From Agromyces aurantiacus (GTDB lineage Bacteria > Actinomycetota > Actinomycetes > Actinomycetales > Microbacteriaceae), in the NCBI RefSeq assembly GCF_016907355.1, contig NZ_JAFBBW010000001.1, forward strand, positions 3,224,001 through 3,288,000: a DNA stretch of 64,000 nt. Direction: 5' to 3'. Each line of letters starts with the position of its first letter. The stretch's first letter is position 1. The position numbers were made by a program, and so were the translations under genes. The notes under the pieces were generated by a model that searched no databases, was not told the DNA's origin, and was given only the letters and a program-made list of their open reading frames with translations. Positions 8,332-17,741 of this stretch are shown here, in pieces.

Positions 8332-9485
8332 GTGCACCACACCGAACCCGGCATCCTCGACCCGCGCATCGCCGTGCGCCGCTCGACGCTCGCCGACGGA
8401 CGCGAGCTCATCTACTTCGACGACGCCGACACCGCGCTCCCCGCCGAGCGCGCGATCGACGCGCGCGCCCTCGACCCGCGACCGGCGACCGCCGAGATGC
8501 GCCAGGACCCGCTGACGGGCGACTGGATCTCGGTCGCCGCGGCCCGCCAGAACCGCGTGTTCCTCCCCCCGGCCGACGCCGACCCGCTCGCGCCGCAGAC
8601 CGAGACGAACCCGTCCGAGATCCCGAGCCTGTACGACGTCGCGGTGTTCGAGAACCGCTCGCCGTCGTTCGGGCCCGACCTGCCCGGATGGGCCGGCCCC
8701 GCGGATGCCGCGGCCGCCTCCGCCGCCCTCGCCGACGTGCGCGCGGTCGGTCTCGAGCGCCGGCTGCCCTCGCACGGTCGCTGCGAGGTCGTGTGCTTCA
8801 GCCCCGAGCACGAGGGCTCGTTCGGCACCCAGACCGTCTCGCGCGCCCGAACCGTCATCGAGGCCTGGGCGCACCGCACCGCGGCGCTCTCGGCCCTGCC
8901 GGGCGTGCAGCAGGTCTTCCCGTTCGAGAACCGCGGCCGCGACATCGGCGTGACGCTGCCGCATCCGCACGGCCAGATCTACGCCTACCCGTACGTGACG
9001 CCCCGCACCGAGCGACTGCTCGCGGCGATCGACGCGTACGGGCCCGGCCTGCAGGCCGACCTGCTCGCCCGCGAGCGGAACGGCGAGCGCGTGCTCCTCG
9101 CGGGCGAGCACTGGACCGCCTACGTGCCGTTCGCGGCGCGCTGGCCGATCGAGGTCCACCTCGTGCCGCACCGGCACGTGCCCGACCTCGCAGCGACCGA
9201 CGAGGCCGAGCGCGCCGAGCTCGCGCGCGTCTACCTGCGGCTGCTGCGCGGACTCGACCGGCTCTACGACACGCCGACGCCGTACATCGCCGCGTGGCAC
9301 CAGGCGCCCGTGCACGAGCGGCGCGACGAGGTGCGCCTGACCATGCAGATCACGAGCCCGCGCCGCGGCGCCGACCGGCTGAAGTACCTCGCCGGGTCCG
9401 AGGCCGCCATGGGCGCCTGGATCGGCGACGTCCCACCCGAGGCGCAGGCCGCGGCGCTGCGCGATGCGATCGAAGGAGTCGAGCT

Positions 9486-9489
<4 letters not shown>
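8332..9489 (+). CDS. galT: Galactose-1-phosphate uridylyltransferase
   Basis: This 385-residue protein carries the family active site LPHPHGQIYAYP with His211 and His213, the HPH motif whose second histidine is uridylylated. The N-terminal RQDPLTGDWISVAAARQNR is also typical. It swaps UMP between UDP-glucose and galactose-1-phosphate in the Leloir pathway. The GTG start has no ribosome site but lies 7 nt after a TACCGT box, fitting a leaderless message. The stop overlaps the galK start by 4 nt (GTGA). No galE is present in this window. Confidence 0.95.
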
Positions 9490-10646
<1,157 letters not shown>

Positions 10647-10679
10647 CCGGCCGGCGGGCGCGCGTTCGAGAGCGCTCGG

Positions 10680-11174
10680 CTACCGGGGCTCGACCGCCGT
10701 CGGCGTACCGCGCGTGATGCGCACGAGCTCGTCGTAGGTCGTCGGGAACACCGTCTTCGCGTGCCCGGCCGCGGCCCACACCTCGTCGTACGCCGCGAGG
10801 TCGGTGTCGACGAACGTGCGCACCGGCGCGGGATGGCCCAGGGGTGCGACGCCGCCGATCACCTGCCCGGTCGCGGACTTCACGACCTCCTTCGACGCGC
10901 GCCCGATGCGGCCGCCGAGCTGCTCGCCGAGCCACTCGGTGTCGACGCGGTGGCCGCCCGAGGTGAGCACGAGGATCGGCTCGTCGTCGAGCGTGAACAC
11001 GAGCGAGTTGGCGATCTGGCCGACCTCGACGCCGAGCGCGTCGGCGGCGAGTTGGGCGGTCGTGACGGCGTCGTCGAACCACACGACGCGCGCTTCGACG
11101 CCCTCGGCGGCGAGCGCGGCGATCACGCGGTCGACGGCGGCGTGCGACGGGAGGGAGGTCTGCTCGGCGGGCAT
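10680..11174 (-). CDS. YbaK/ProX-type aminoacyl-tRNA editing deacylase
   Basis: This 164-residue single-domain protein matches the YbaK/EbsC/ProX fold. It has VGQIANSLVFTLDDEPILVL and the catalytic-lysine segment ASKEVVKSATGQVIGGVAPLGH, then DEVWAAAGHAKTVFPTTYDEL. Such proteins hydrolyse mischarged Cys- or Ala-tRNA(Pro) in trans. It converges on galK with 33 bp between stops. The ATG lies 6 nt after a TAGGAT box and lacks a ribosome site, so the message is probably leaderless. Confidence 0.9.
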   Translation of the reverse strand: MPAEQTSLPSHAAVDRVIAALAAEGVEARVVWFDDAVTTAQLAADALGVEVGQIANSLVFTLDDEPILVLTSGGHRVDTEWLGEQLGGRIGRASKEVVKSATGQVIGGVAPLGHPAPVRTFVDTDLAAYDEVWAAAGHAKTVFPTTYDELVRITRGTPTAVEPR

Positions 11175-11180
11175 GCGTCG

Positions 11181-11186
11181 ATCCTA
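11181..11186 (-). promoter_or_regulatory. Leaderless -10 box of the YbaK gene
   Basis: TAGGAT on the minus strand ends 6 nt before the ATG at 11174, and no Shine-Dalgarno sequence is present. Confidence 0.5.
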
Positions 11187-11242
11187 CGAGCGGATGCCGC
11201 ATCCGCTCGCGCCGCCTCGCCTCGCGGTTCACCCGGCTGCCG

Positions 11243-11248
11243 TAGGGT
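11243..11248 (+). promoter_or_regulatory. Leaderless -10 box of the APC permease gene
   Basis: TAGGGT ends 6 nt before the GTG start at 11255, placing transcription start at or beside the start codon. Confidence 0.5.
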
Positions 11249-11254
11249 GCCGGT

Positions 11255-12583
11255 GTGAGCGCTTCCCCGTCGCCCTCCCCCTCGCACGACCGGCTGGCGC
11301 GCCGCCTGGGGCTGCGCGACGCGGTCGCGATCGGTCTCGCGGCGATGGTCGGGGCGGGCGTGTTCGCCGTGTGGGCGCCGGCCGCGCAGGCGGCCGGCGC
11401 GTGGTTGCTCGCGGGCCTCGCGATCGCCGCGGTCGTCGCGTTCGCGAACGCGGGATCGACGGCGCAGCTCGCGGTGCGGTACCCCGAGGCCGGGGGCGCG
11501 TACCGATACGGCCGCGAGCGGCTGGGCGCGTGGCCGGGGTTCCTCGCGGGCTGGGGGTTCGTGATCGGCAAGACGGCGAGCTGCGCGGCGATGGCGCTGA
11601 CCGCGGCCGCGTACCTCGTGCCGCCGGAGTGGCAGAAGCCCGTGGCGGTCGCCGCGGTGGCCGTGCTCGTGGGCGTGAACGTGCTCGGCGTCACCCGCAC
11701 GGCGCGCGTGGCGTCGGTGATCGTCTCGGCCGTCGTCGCGGTGCTCGTGGTGGTCGTCGCCGCGGGCGTCGCCGCGATCGCCGGCGCGGGCTGGGGCGCG
11801 GGTGCGGCCGGCCCGCAGGCGACGCTGACGACGGATGCCGCGGCCGGCCCGGTCGCGGGCGCGTACGGCGTGCTGCAGGCCGCCGCCCTGATCTTCTTCG
11901 CGTTCGCCGGATACGCCCGTATCGCGACGCTCGGCGAGGAGGTGCGCGACCCCGCGCGCACGATCCCGCGGGCCATCGGGGTCGCGTTCGGCATCGTGCT
12001 CGTGGTGTACGCGGCGGTGGGCACGGCCGCGCTCGGCGCGCTCGGGCCCGCGTCGCTGGCGGCGTCATCCGCCCCGCTCGTCGACGTCGTGGGCGCGGCC
12101 GGATGGCTCTGGGCCGAGCCCGTGGTCCGGGTCGCGGCCGGCGTGGCCGCGCTCGGGTCGCTCCTCGCGCTCATCGCCGGCATCGGCCGCACGAGCCTCG
12201 CGATGGCGCGCGACGGCGAGCTGCCGCGACCGCTCACCGCGGTGCATCCGCGATTCGGGGTGCCGCACGTCGCCGAGCTCACCGTCGGCGTCGCGGTGAT
12301 CGTGCTCGTGCTCGTCGCCGACCTCCGCGGTGCCATCGGCTTCTCGTCGTTCGGCGTGCTGCTGTACTACCTCGTCGCGAACGCGTCGGCGCTCACGCAG
12401 CCCGCCGGCGAGCGCCTCGTGCCGCGCTGGCTCTCGTGGGTCGGCGCCATCGGATGCGTCGTGCTCGTCGTCACGCTGCCGCTCGCCTCGATCGCGGCGG
12501 GCGTCGCCGTGTTCGTCGTCGGAGCGGCGGTGCGCGCCATCCGACTCGCGATCGTACGGCGCCGTGGCGGCGGGCCGGAATAG
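11255..12583 (+). CDS. APC-superfamily amino acid permease
   Basis: This 442-residue protein has about 12 predicted membrane helices. Its N-terminal APC signature is LGLRDAVAIGLAAMVGAGVFAVWAPAA, whose GxG region lines the substrate site. It continues with EAGGAYRYGRERLG, FFAFAGYARIATLGEEVRDP and TIPRAI, all conserved in amino acid/polyamine/organocation importers. It probably takes up an amino acid by proton symport; the substrate is unknown. GTG start after a TAGGGT box, no ribosome site. It is followed 10 nt on by the gamma-carbonic anhydrase gene, which has its own box. Confidence 0.9.
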   Translation: MSASPSPSPSHDRLARRLGLRDAVAIGLAAMVGAGVFAVWAPAAQAAGAWLLAGLAIAAVVAFANAGSTAQLAVRYPEAGGAYRYGRERLGAWPGFLAGWGFVIGKTASCAAMALTAAAYLVPPEWQKPVAVAAVAVLVGVNVLGVTRTARVASVIVSAVVAVLVVVVAAGVAAIAGAGWGAGAAGPQATLTTDAAAGPVAGAYGVLQAAALIFFAFAGYARIATLGEEVRDPARTIPRAIGVAFGIVLVVYAAVGTAALGALGPASLAASSAPLVDVVGAAGWLWAEPVVRVAAGVAALGSLLALIAGIGRTSLAMARDGELPRPLTAVHPRFGVPHVAELTVGVAVIVLVLVADLRGAIGFSSFGVLLYYLVANASALTQPAGERLVPRWLSWVGAIGCVVLVVTLPLASIAAGVAVFVVGAAVRAIRLAIVRRRGGGPE

Positions 12584-12586
12584 GCT
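12581..12586 (+). promoter_or_regulatory. Leaderless -10 box of the gamma-carbonic anhydrase gene
   Basis: TAGGCT, overlapping the APC stop codon, ends 7 nt before the ATG at 12594. Confidence 0.5.
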
Positions 12587-12593
12587 GGGGCGC

Positions 12594-13130
12594 ATGAGCG
12601 CCGACCCGTCCGCCCGCATCCTCACCATCTCCGGCACCCCGGCGCCCGAGCTCGACCCGACCGCGTTCGTCGCGCTCGGTGCCGTGGTCGTCGGCCAGGT
12701 GCGCCTCGCCGCGCAGTCGAGCGTCTGGTACAACGCGGTGCTGCGCGCCGAGGCCGAGACCATCACGCTCGGCGAGCGCTCGAACCTGCAGGACGGCGTC
12801 GTCTGCCACGTCGACGCGGGCTACCCCGTGACGATCGGCAGCGGGGTCTCGGTCGGGCACCGCGCGGTGCTGCACGGCTGCACCGTCGAGGACGACTGCC
12901 TCATCGGCATGGGCGCGACGATCCTCAACGGCGCCGTGATCGGCCGCGGCTCACTCGTCGCGGCCGGCGCCGTGGTGCTCGAGGGCACCGTCGTGCCGCC
13001 CGGCTCGCTCGTCGCCGGGGTGCCCGGCAAGGTGCGGCGCGAGCTCACCGCCGACGAGCAGGTCGGCATCCGACGCAACGCCGAGGCGTACCTCGCGCAC
13101 GTCGCCCGGCACACCGCGCCCGTCGACTGA
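12594..13130 (+). CDS. Gamma-class carbonic anhydrase-like hexapeptide protein
   Basis: This 178-residue protein is a left-handed beta-helix of hexapeptide repeats. It contains SSVWYNAVLRAE, NLQDGVVCHVDAGYPVTIG and GHRAVLHGCTVEDDCLIGMGATILNG split over several turns. The histidines in VCHVD, VGHRA and LHGC are at the metal-ligand positions of YrdA/CaiE-type gamma carbonic anhydrases. Activity in this subgroup is often unproven. The 3' end overlaps the convergent DUF6716 gene by about 180 nt if that gene's long tail is real. Confidence 0.88.
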   Translation: MSADPSARILTISGTPAPELDPTAFVALGAVVVGQVRLAAQSSVWYNAVLRAEAETITLGERSNLQDGVVCHVDAGYPVTIGSGVSVGHRAVLHGCTVEDDCLIGMGATILNGAVIGRGSLVAAGAVVLEGTVVPPGSLVAGVPGKVRRELTADEQVGIRRNAEAYLAHVARHTAPVD

Positions 13131-14486
13131 CGACGTCGGCGCCGGCGCCGGCGACGGCAGCGATGACGACGGGGCGGATGCCGCGGGCGCCGCGACCGCG
13201 CCCAGCCCGCGCCGCAGCATCCGCTCGAGCCGGCGCACCCGGCGCACGACCGCGCGCACCGGCACCCCGACGCCCCACGCGATCGCGCCGCTCACGGTGC
13301 GGTCGAACCCGCCGAGCATGCGACGTCGCTCGAACGCCGCCCGCAGCGCCCCGCCCGAGAGGTCGTACCGGCGCTCGATCGGCGGCAGCGGCACGATCTC
13401 GCGGGCCTCGACGAGCGCGCCGAGCCGGCCGACCCAGTCGTCGGCGTCGGTGCCGTGGAAGTAGTTGTCGGCGAGCCAGCGCGGGTCGGCGTGCCGGAAG
13501 CGGCCGGCGACGAGGTCGGACGTCGATCCGAACAGGCCCGCGCCCTCGAAGACCGTGTTGATCATCGCCGGCGAGACGCCGAAGTCGTCCACGAGCAGGG
13601 TCGGCACATCGCGCGCGACCGCCTCGAGCGCCGCCGTCGAGCTCACGGTCACGAGCGCGGCAGCGCGCGCGAGCTTCGCGGCCATCGGGCCGTCCTCGAC
13701 GACGAGGTTCGCGGGCACGTGGTCGAGCTCGGCGAGCAGGCCGGCGTAGTCGTGCTGCTCGGCGTGGGTCTGGGCCTCGCCGGCGCGCGCCCGCACCTTG
13801 ACGACGACACGGTGCGACGGGCTGCGTCGCGCGAGCTCGGCGAGCGCGCGGAGCAGCCGAAGGCGGTCGTCGCGTTCACCGGGCACCTTGGCCTGGGCCG
13901 CGAAGACGACGTCGTTCCCGGCGGTGCGTGAGGTCGCCGCCCGGCCCGCGGCGGGCCGGAGGAAGGGCAGCGTCGCGAGGCCGAACGACGTGTCGATGCC
14001 GAGCTCGGCCGCGTTCGCGCGGAACTCGCGCACCTCGCGCCGGCTGTGCAGCACGACGAGGTCGGCCTGCTCGCGATAGATCACGGCCTTCGGCACCGCG
14101 GGGATCGTGAGCCCGGGGAACCCGCTCACGATCGCGGGGCGGTTCGCTCGGCGCACGAGCCGCGGCGCGACGACGCGCACGAAGGGTCCGCGCAGCGCGA
14201 GCAGCACCGCGTGCGGGTCGAACGCGTCGAGCTCGTCGTCGAGGCCGCGTTGCACGCCGCGGCGGTCGAGCGGCACGATCCGCACGTCCTCCGGCGCGAA
14301 GCGCGTGCCCGAGAGCGCGTGCGCGAGCTGCCGCTCGCTCGGCATCACGGGCGACGCGATCACGACGAGGCGCGACGTCCAGTCCGCGGGCAGCGTCGAG
14401 GCGAGCGCCGCGCCCCACTTCACGTACGAGTCGGCGTCGGCGACGACGAGCAGGCGGCGCGGCGCGCCATCCGTACGGCCCCTCAC
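12951..14486 (-). CDS. DUF6716 putative glycosyltransferase-like protein of a nonulosonic acid locus
   Basis: This 511-residue protein is recognised as a DUF6716-type protein of unknown activity, often annotated as a putative glycosyltransferase. It opens LLVVADADSYVKWGAALAST, with later GFPGLTIPAVPKAVIYREQADLVVLHSRREV and a GT-B-like C-terminal half (VFAAQAKVPGERDDR, TVSSTAALEAVARDVPTLLV). Each of those longer stretches reads as two adjoining blocks. The GTG start overlaps the neuB stop (GTGA). A transferase that attaches the sugar made by NeuB/NeuA is likely. The last 60 or so residues lie antisense to the carbonic anhydrase gene and look non-conserved. Confidence 0.7.
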   Translation of the reverse strand: MRGRTDGAPRRLLVVADADSYVKWGAALASTLPADWTSRLVVIASPVMPSERQLAHALSGTRFAPEDVRIVPLDRRGVQRGLDDELDAFDPHAVLLALRGPFVRVVAPRLVRRANRPAIVSGFPGLTIPAVPKAVIYREQADLVVLHSRREVREFRANAAELGIDTSFGLATLPFLRPAAGRAATSRTAGNDVVFAAQAKVPGERDDRLRLLRALAELARRSPSHRVVVKVRARAGEAQTHAEQHDYAGLLAELDHVPANLVVEDGPMAAKLARAAALVTVSSTAALEAVARDVPTLLVDDFGVSPAMINTVFEGAGLFGSTSDLVAGRFRHADPRWLADNYFHGTDADDWVGRLGALVEAREIVPLPPIERRYDLSGGALRAAFERRRMLGGFDRTVSGAIAWGVGVPVRAVVRRVRRLERMLRRGLGAVAAPAASAPSSSLPSPAPAPTSSVDGRGVPGDVREVRLGVASDADLLVGGELAPHLAGHPGDERAGRHDGALEHHGAGRDE

Positions 14487-15355
14487 GCGAGCACCCGGCG
14501 GAGCTTGGCCTTCGGCGCCTCCTCGCCGGGGTAGACGCGCTTGACGCCGTCGCCGAGCGCGTCGCCGATGATGCGGATGTCGCGCACGAGGTGCTCGAGG
14601 CCCTGCGGCTCGAGCGACGCCGAATGGTCGGAGCCCCACATGGTGCGGTCGAGCGTGATGTGCCGTTCGACGCAGGTCGCGCCGAGCGCGACGGCCGCGA
14701 GCGAGATCTGCAGTCCCCGCTCGTGGCCCGAGTAGCCGACGGGCACGCCGGGGAACCGCCGCGTGAGCGCGGGGATCATGAGCAGGTTCGCCTCCTCGGG
14801 CGGCATCGGGTAGCTCGAGGTCGCGTGCAGGATCACGAGGCGCTCGGTGCCGAGCACCGTGACGGCGCGGTCGATCTCGTCCATGGTCGACATGCCGGTC
14901 GAGAGGATGACGGGCTTGCCCGTGTCGCGGACCGCCTCGAGCAGCTCGAGGTCGGTGACCGAGGCCGACGCGATCTTGTGCGCGACGACGCCGTACGACT
15001 CGAGGTCGGCGACCGCGGGCACGTCCCACGGCGAGGCGAACCAGTCGAGGCCGTGCAGCACGGCATGAGCGGCGATCTGCGCGTACTCGTCGCGGCCGAA
15101 CTCGACCCGGTGCCGGTACTCGAGGTAGGTCATGGTGCCCCACGGCGTCTCGCGCGGCATGAGCTTCATGTGCTCGGGCGTCGAGACGTCGGGCGTGCGC
15201 TTCTGGAACTTCACCGCCTGCGCGCCCGCCTGCGCGGCCACCTCGATGAGGCGCTTCGCGAGCTCGACGTCGCCGTTGTGGTTCAGGCCGATCTCGGCGA
15301 TGACGTAGACGGGCTCGTACTCGCCGATGGCGGCGTGGCCGATGCGCACGGACAT
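14483..15355 (-). CDS. neuB: N-acetylneuraminate synthase family protein (NeuB-like), short form
   Basis: This 290-residue protein has the NeuB barrel. Visible blocks are VIAEIGLNHNGDVELAKRLI, AQAVKFQKRTPDVSTPEHMK, the substrate loop STGMSTMDEID, LHATSSYPMPPEEANL, and GYSGHERGLQISLAAVALGA followed by CVERHITLD. It condenses PEP with an N-acetyl sugar to form sialic, legionaminic or a related nonulosonic acid. Typical NeuB proteins are about 340-350 residues because of a C-terminal SAF domain that closes the active site of the partner; that domain is missing here. It sits between the CMP-synthetase and DUF6716 genes. The exact sugar is unknown. Confidence 0.88.
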   Translation of the reverse strand: MSVRIGHAAIGEYEPVYVIAEIGLNHNGDVELAKRLIEVAAQAGAQAVKFQKRTPDVSTPEHMKLMPRETPWGTMTYLEYRHRVEFGRDEYAQIAAHAVLHGLDWFASPWDVPAVADLESYGVVAHKIASASVTDLELLEAVRDTGKPVILSTGMSTMDEIDRAVTVLGTERLVILHATSSYPMPPEEANLLMIPALTRRFPGVPVGYSGHERGLQISLAAVALGATCVERHITLDRTMWGSDHSASLEPQGLEHLVRDIRIIGDALGDGVKRVYPGEEAPKAKLRRVLA

Positions 15356-15396
15356 GGTGGCTCGCTCTCGTGTGGTTCGGGTCGGATCGGTTCGGG

Positions 15397-16959
15397 TCAG
15401 GTCGAGGTGACGGATGCCGCGGCCATCGCCTCGCGCTGCCCGCGCGTCGGATGGGCGGGGTCGAGCTCTCGCGGCTCGCGGGCCGGGTCGCGGTCGGCGA
15501 TCGCGTCGGCGTCGACGTCGGTGTCGATGGGTGCTTCGGCGCGGCGCCGCGCGTCGCGCGCGGCGAGCACGAGTTCGGCGAGCTCGCGCACTGCGCCGTG
15601 CCCGCCGTGCCGTTCGAGCACGTGCCGAGCCCGCTCGAGCGCGTCCGGCGCGGCATCCGGCACCGCCAGCGGCCAGCCCACGAGGTCGAGTGCGGGGATG
15701 TCGCCGCGATCGTTGCCGAGGTAGGCGATGCGGTCGAGGCGGATGCCGCGGGCGGCCGCCCACTCGCGGAGCGCCGCGCCCTTGTCGGCGAGCCCCTGGA
15801 TGCAGTCGACGCCGAGTTTCTCGGCGCGCCGGCTGACCACGGGGTTCGCTTCGGCGCTGAGAATGAGCATGGGGATGCCCGCCTCGCGCAGCCGGGCGAC
15901 GCCCGCGCCGTCGGCACGGCTGACCCGCACCGATTCGCGGCCGAGCTCGTCGAGACCGGCGGTGTCGTCGGTGTGGACGCCGTCGAAGTCGGTCACGACC
16001 GCGTCGACGTCGATGAACGGATGCCGCGGGTCGGCCACCCACGCCGTGCCGGCGCCGGCTCGACGCGCGAGCGCCGCGGCCACGCCGCCCGCGAGGCGCC
16101 GGTCGACGCGCGGCGCGAGCGCCCGCGCCCGCGCGAGATCGGCGGCGTCGTCGATCTCGATCGCGGTGTCGGGGTGCACGGCCTGGATGCCGATCCGGCC
16201 GAAGAAGCGGTGGCCCGCCGCCAGGAATCCGTCGGTGCGGAAGACGTAGAACGCGCCGGTCTCGAGGAACTCCGGTTCGCGGTCCTGGCGGCGTGCGCGG
16301 TGCGAGGCGTCGTGGTTGACGCCGATCGCGGTCGCGTTCGCCTCGTCCTCGCGCCAGAGGAACGCGTGCGTCGGCGTGGCCGCGAACACGACGTCCCGTT
16401 CGCCCGACGCGACTCGCTCGATCGCCGCAGCGAGGTCGGCGGGGTCGATGAACGGCGAGGTCGCCTGCACGAACACCGTGATGTCGTCGGCTCCCGACCC
16501 GGCATCCGCCGACCCCGGGCCCGGGCCCGAGGATCCCAGCACGCCCAGCGCGTGCCGCAGGGCGGACTCGCTCGAGGCCTCGGCCCCGGCCAGCTCGGCC
16601 GGCCGCTCGACGACCTCGGCGCCGGCCGCGATGGCGATGTCCGCGATCTCGTCGTCGTCGGTCGTCACCACGACCCGCCCGACCCGGTCGGCGGCGAGCG
16701 CGGCGTGCACCGCACGCGCGACCAGCGGCACGCCGCCGACGCGCGCGACGTTCTTGCCCGGAAGGCCCTGCGACCCGCCGCGCGCGGGGATGATCGCGAT
16801 CGCCCGCGCGGCATCACCGCGCTCGCGGGCGCGGCCACCTGCCGCCGCCGTGCCGCGTGCCGCACCCGCCCCGGCGGCGCGTTCCCCCGCGACACCGCCT
16901 CCCGCGGATGCCGCACGCGCCACGGCGGCGGAGTTCCCGGCGTCCTGGTTGCGACTCAT
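15397..16959 (-). CDS. neuA: CMP-nonulosonate cytidylyltransferase fused to a KdsC-like HAD phosphatase
   Basis: This 520-residue protein joins two enzymes. Residues about 53-290 are a NeuA-type cytidylyltransferase: AIAIIPARGGSQGLPGKNV, FVQATSPFIDPADL and ETGAFYVF. Residues about 318-475 are a KdsC-like HAD domain with the nucleophile pair Asp324/Asp326 in VVTDFDGVHTDD, LILSAE and YLGNDRGDIPAL. So one chain could remove the 9-phosphate and activate the acid with CMP. The first 50 residues are a low-complexity Ala/Gly/Arg stretch. An ATG 6 nt after TAGCTT suggests a leaderless mRNA. The three genes neuA, neuB, DUF6716 run leftward as an operon; no neuC epimerase is seen. Confidence 0.9.
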   Translation of the reverse strand: MSRNQDAGNSAAVARAASAGGGVAGERAAGAGAARGTAAAGGRARERGDAARAIAIIPARGGSQGLPGKNVARVGGVPLVARAVHAALAADRVGRVVVTTDDDEIADIAIAAGAEVVERPAELAGAEASSESALRHALGVLGSSGPGPGSADAGSGADDITVFVQATSPFIDPADLAAAIERVASGERDVVFAATPTHAFLWREDEANATAIGVNHDASHRARRQDREPEFLETGAFYVFRTDGFLAAGHRFFGRIGIQAVHPDTAIEIDDAADLARARALAPRVDRRLAGGVAAALARRAGAGTAWVADPRHPFIDVDAVVTDFDGVHTDDTAGLDELGRESVRVSRADGAGVARLREAGIPMLILSAEANPVVSRRAEKLGVDCIQGLADKGAALREWAAARGIRLDRIAYLGNDRGDIPALDLVGWPLAVPDAAPDALERARHVLERHGGHGAVRELAELVLAARDARRRAEAPIDTDVDADAIADRDPAREPRELDPAHPTRGQREAMAAASVTST

Positions 16960-16965
16960 GCCGCG

Positions 16966-16971
16966 AAGCTA
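16966..16971 (-). promoter_or_regulatory. Leaderless -10 box of the neuA operon
   Basis: TAGCTT on the minus strand ends 6 nt before the neuA ATG at 16959; no ribosome site is present. Confidence 0.45.
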
Positions 16972-17096
16972 TGCGCGCGACCCGTCCACTCCGTGCACGC
17001 CGGGTGAACGTCCGGCGACCACGCGGCTGACAACGCGTGGCACCCGACCCGCGGCGGGAATGCGGCCGCGCGCCCGGCCCCTCCCCATGCCCCGCA

Positions 17097-17250
17097 GTCC
17101 GCACTCCGCACGCCGCACGCCGCACGGACCCCGACGCACGCCGCACGCCGCACGCGGAGCGCCTCACGGACCCACGCCGCACGCCGGATTCCGCACGGCC
17201 CCACGCCGCACGCCTCGCGCCGCACGCGGAGCGCCGCACGGACCCGCGCC
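17097..17250. repeat. Low-complexity CGCCGCA heptamer tract
   Basis: About 150 bp are built from imperfect copies of the 7-mer CGCCGCA. A longer near-repeat around CACGCGGAGCG occurs at 17151 and again at 17223, 72 bp apart. Reading frames through it give only Arg/His/Pro-rich repetitive peptides with no ribosome site. I read it as non-coding simple repeat, lying between the neuA promoter and the 70-bp array. Confidence 0.7.
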
Positions 17251-17272
17251 GCGAATGCTTGCGAACGGCTCA

Positions 17273-17655
17273 TGTCAGCGCAGCCTCATTTGAGGCTGCG
17301 CTGACCTGCCACGTGGCGACGCAGCGCCAAGCCGCGACTCGTGTCAGTCCGGCCTCATGTGAGGCCCGATCGACAAACCCGCATCGCTCGCGCGGCCCGG
17401 CCGCGAACCCATGTCAGCGCGGCCTCAAGTGAGGCTCCATTGACACGAGCCAGGCACGCGGCATCCCTCGACCCGAAATCAGGTGAGCGCGGCCTCAGAT
17501 GAGGCTCCGTTGACACGAGCCGGGCACGCGTCATCCCCTGAACCGAAATCAGGTCAGCGCGGCCTCAAATGAGGCTCCGTTGACACGAGCCACGCGCGCG
17601 GCAACCCCTGACCCGAGATCGTCTCAGCCGGGCCTCATTTGAGGCGGCGTTGAAT
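17273..17655. repeat. Array of six palindromic units with an exact 70-bp period
   Basis: Six 34-bp imperfect palindromes start at 17273, 17342, 17412, 17482, 17552 and 17622 (steps 69, 70, 70, 70, 70). The core is GGCCTCA-NN-TGAGGC. Unit 1 is a perfect 15+15 bp inverted repeat (17274-17288 with 17291-17305) around TT. Units 3-5 end in TTGACA followed by CGAGC. The 36-bp inter-unit segments after units 3-6 resemble each other (CGAGCC, then a GC-rich part, then CCCGAAATC), so these are tandem duplications and not CRISPR spacers. The array lies after the folD stop and before neuA. Confidence 0.9.
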
Positions 17656-17741
17656 CGAGCCACGCGCGCGGCATCCCGCCGCACCATGCGCCAGCGCCGC
17701 GCGCGACCACCGGACGCGGCGGACGCCGCCTCGCCGGCCGG

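Noticed and set aside
17037..17432. 131-codon rightward reading frame over the repeat region
   Set aside because: It is repetitive His/Arg/Pro/Thr sequence generated by the simple repeat, has no ribosome site and runs into the palindromes; not a gene.
17446..17590. TTGACA in the array units as -35 promoter boxes
   Set aside because: No -10-like TANNNT lies 16-19 nt downstream in any unit; the hexamer is part of the palindrome arm.
17273..17655. CRISPR array (34-bp repeats, 36-bp spacers)
   Set aside because: The dimensions fit, but the segments between units 3-6 resemble each other, the repeats are degenerate palindromes, and no cas gene is in the window.
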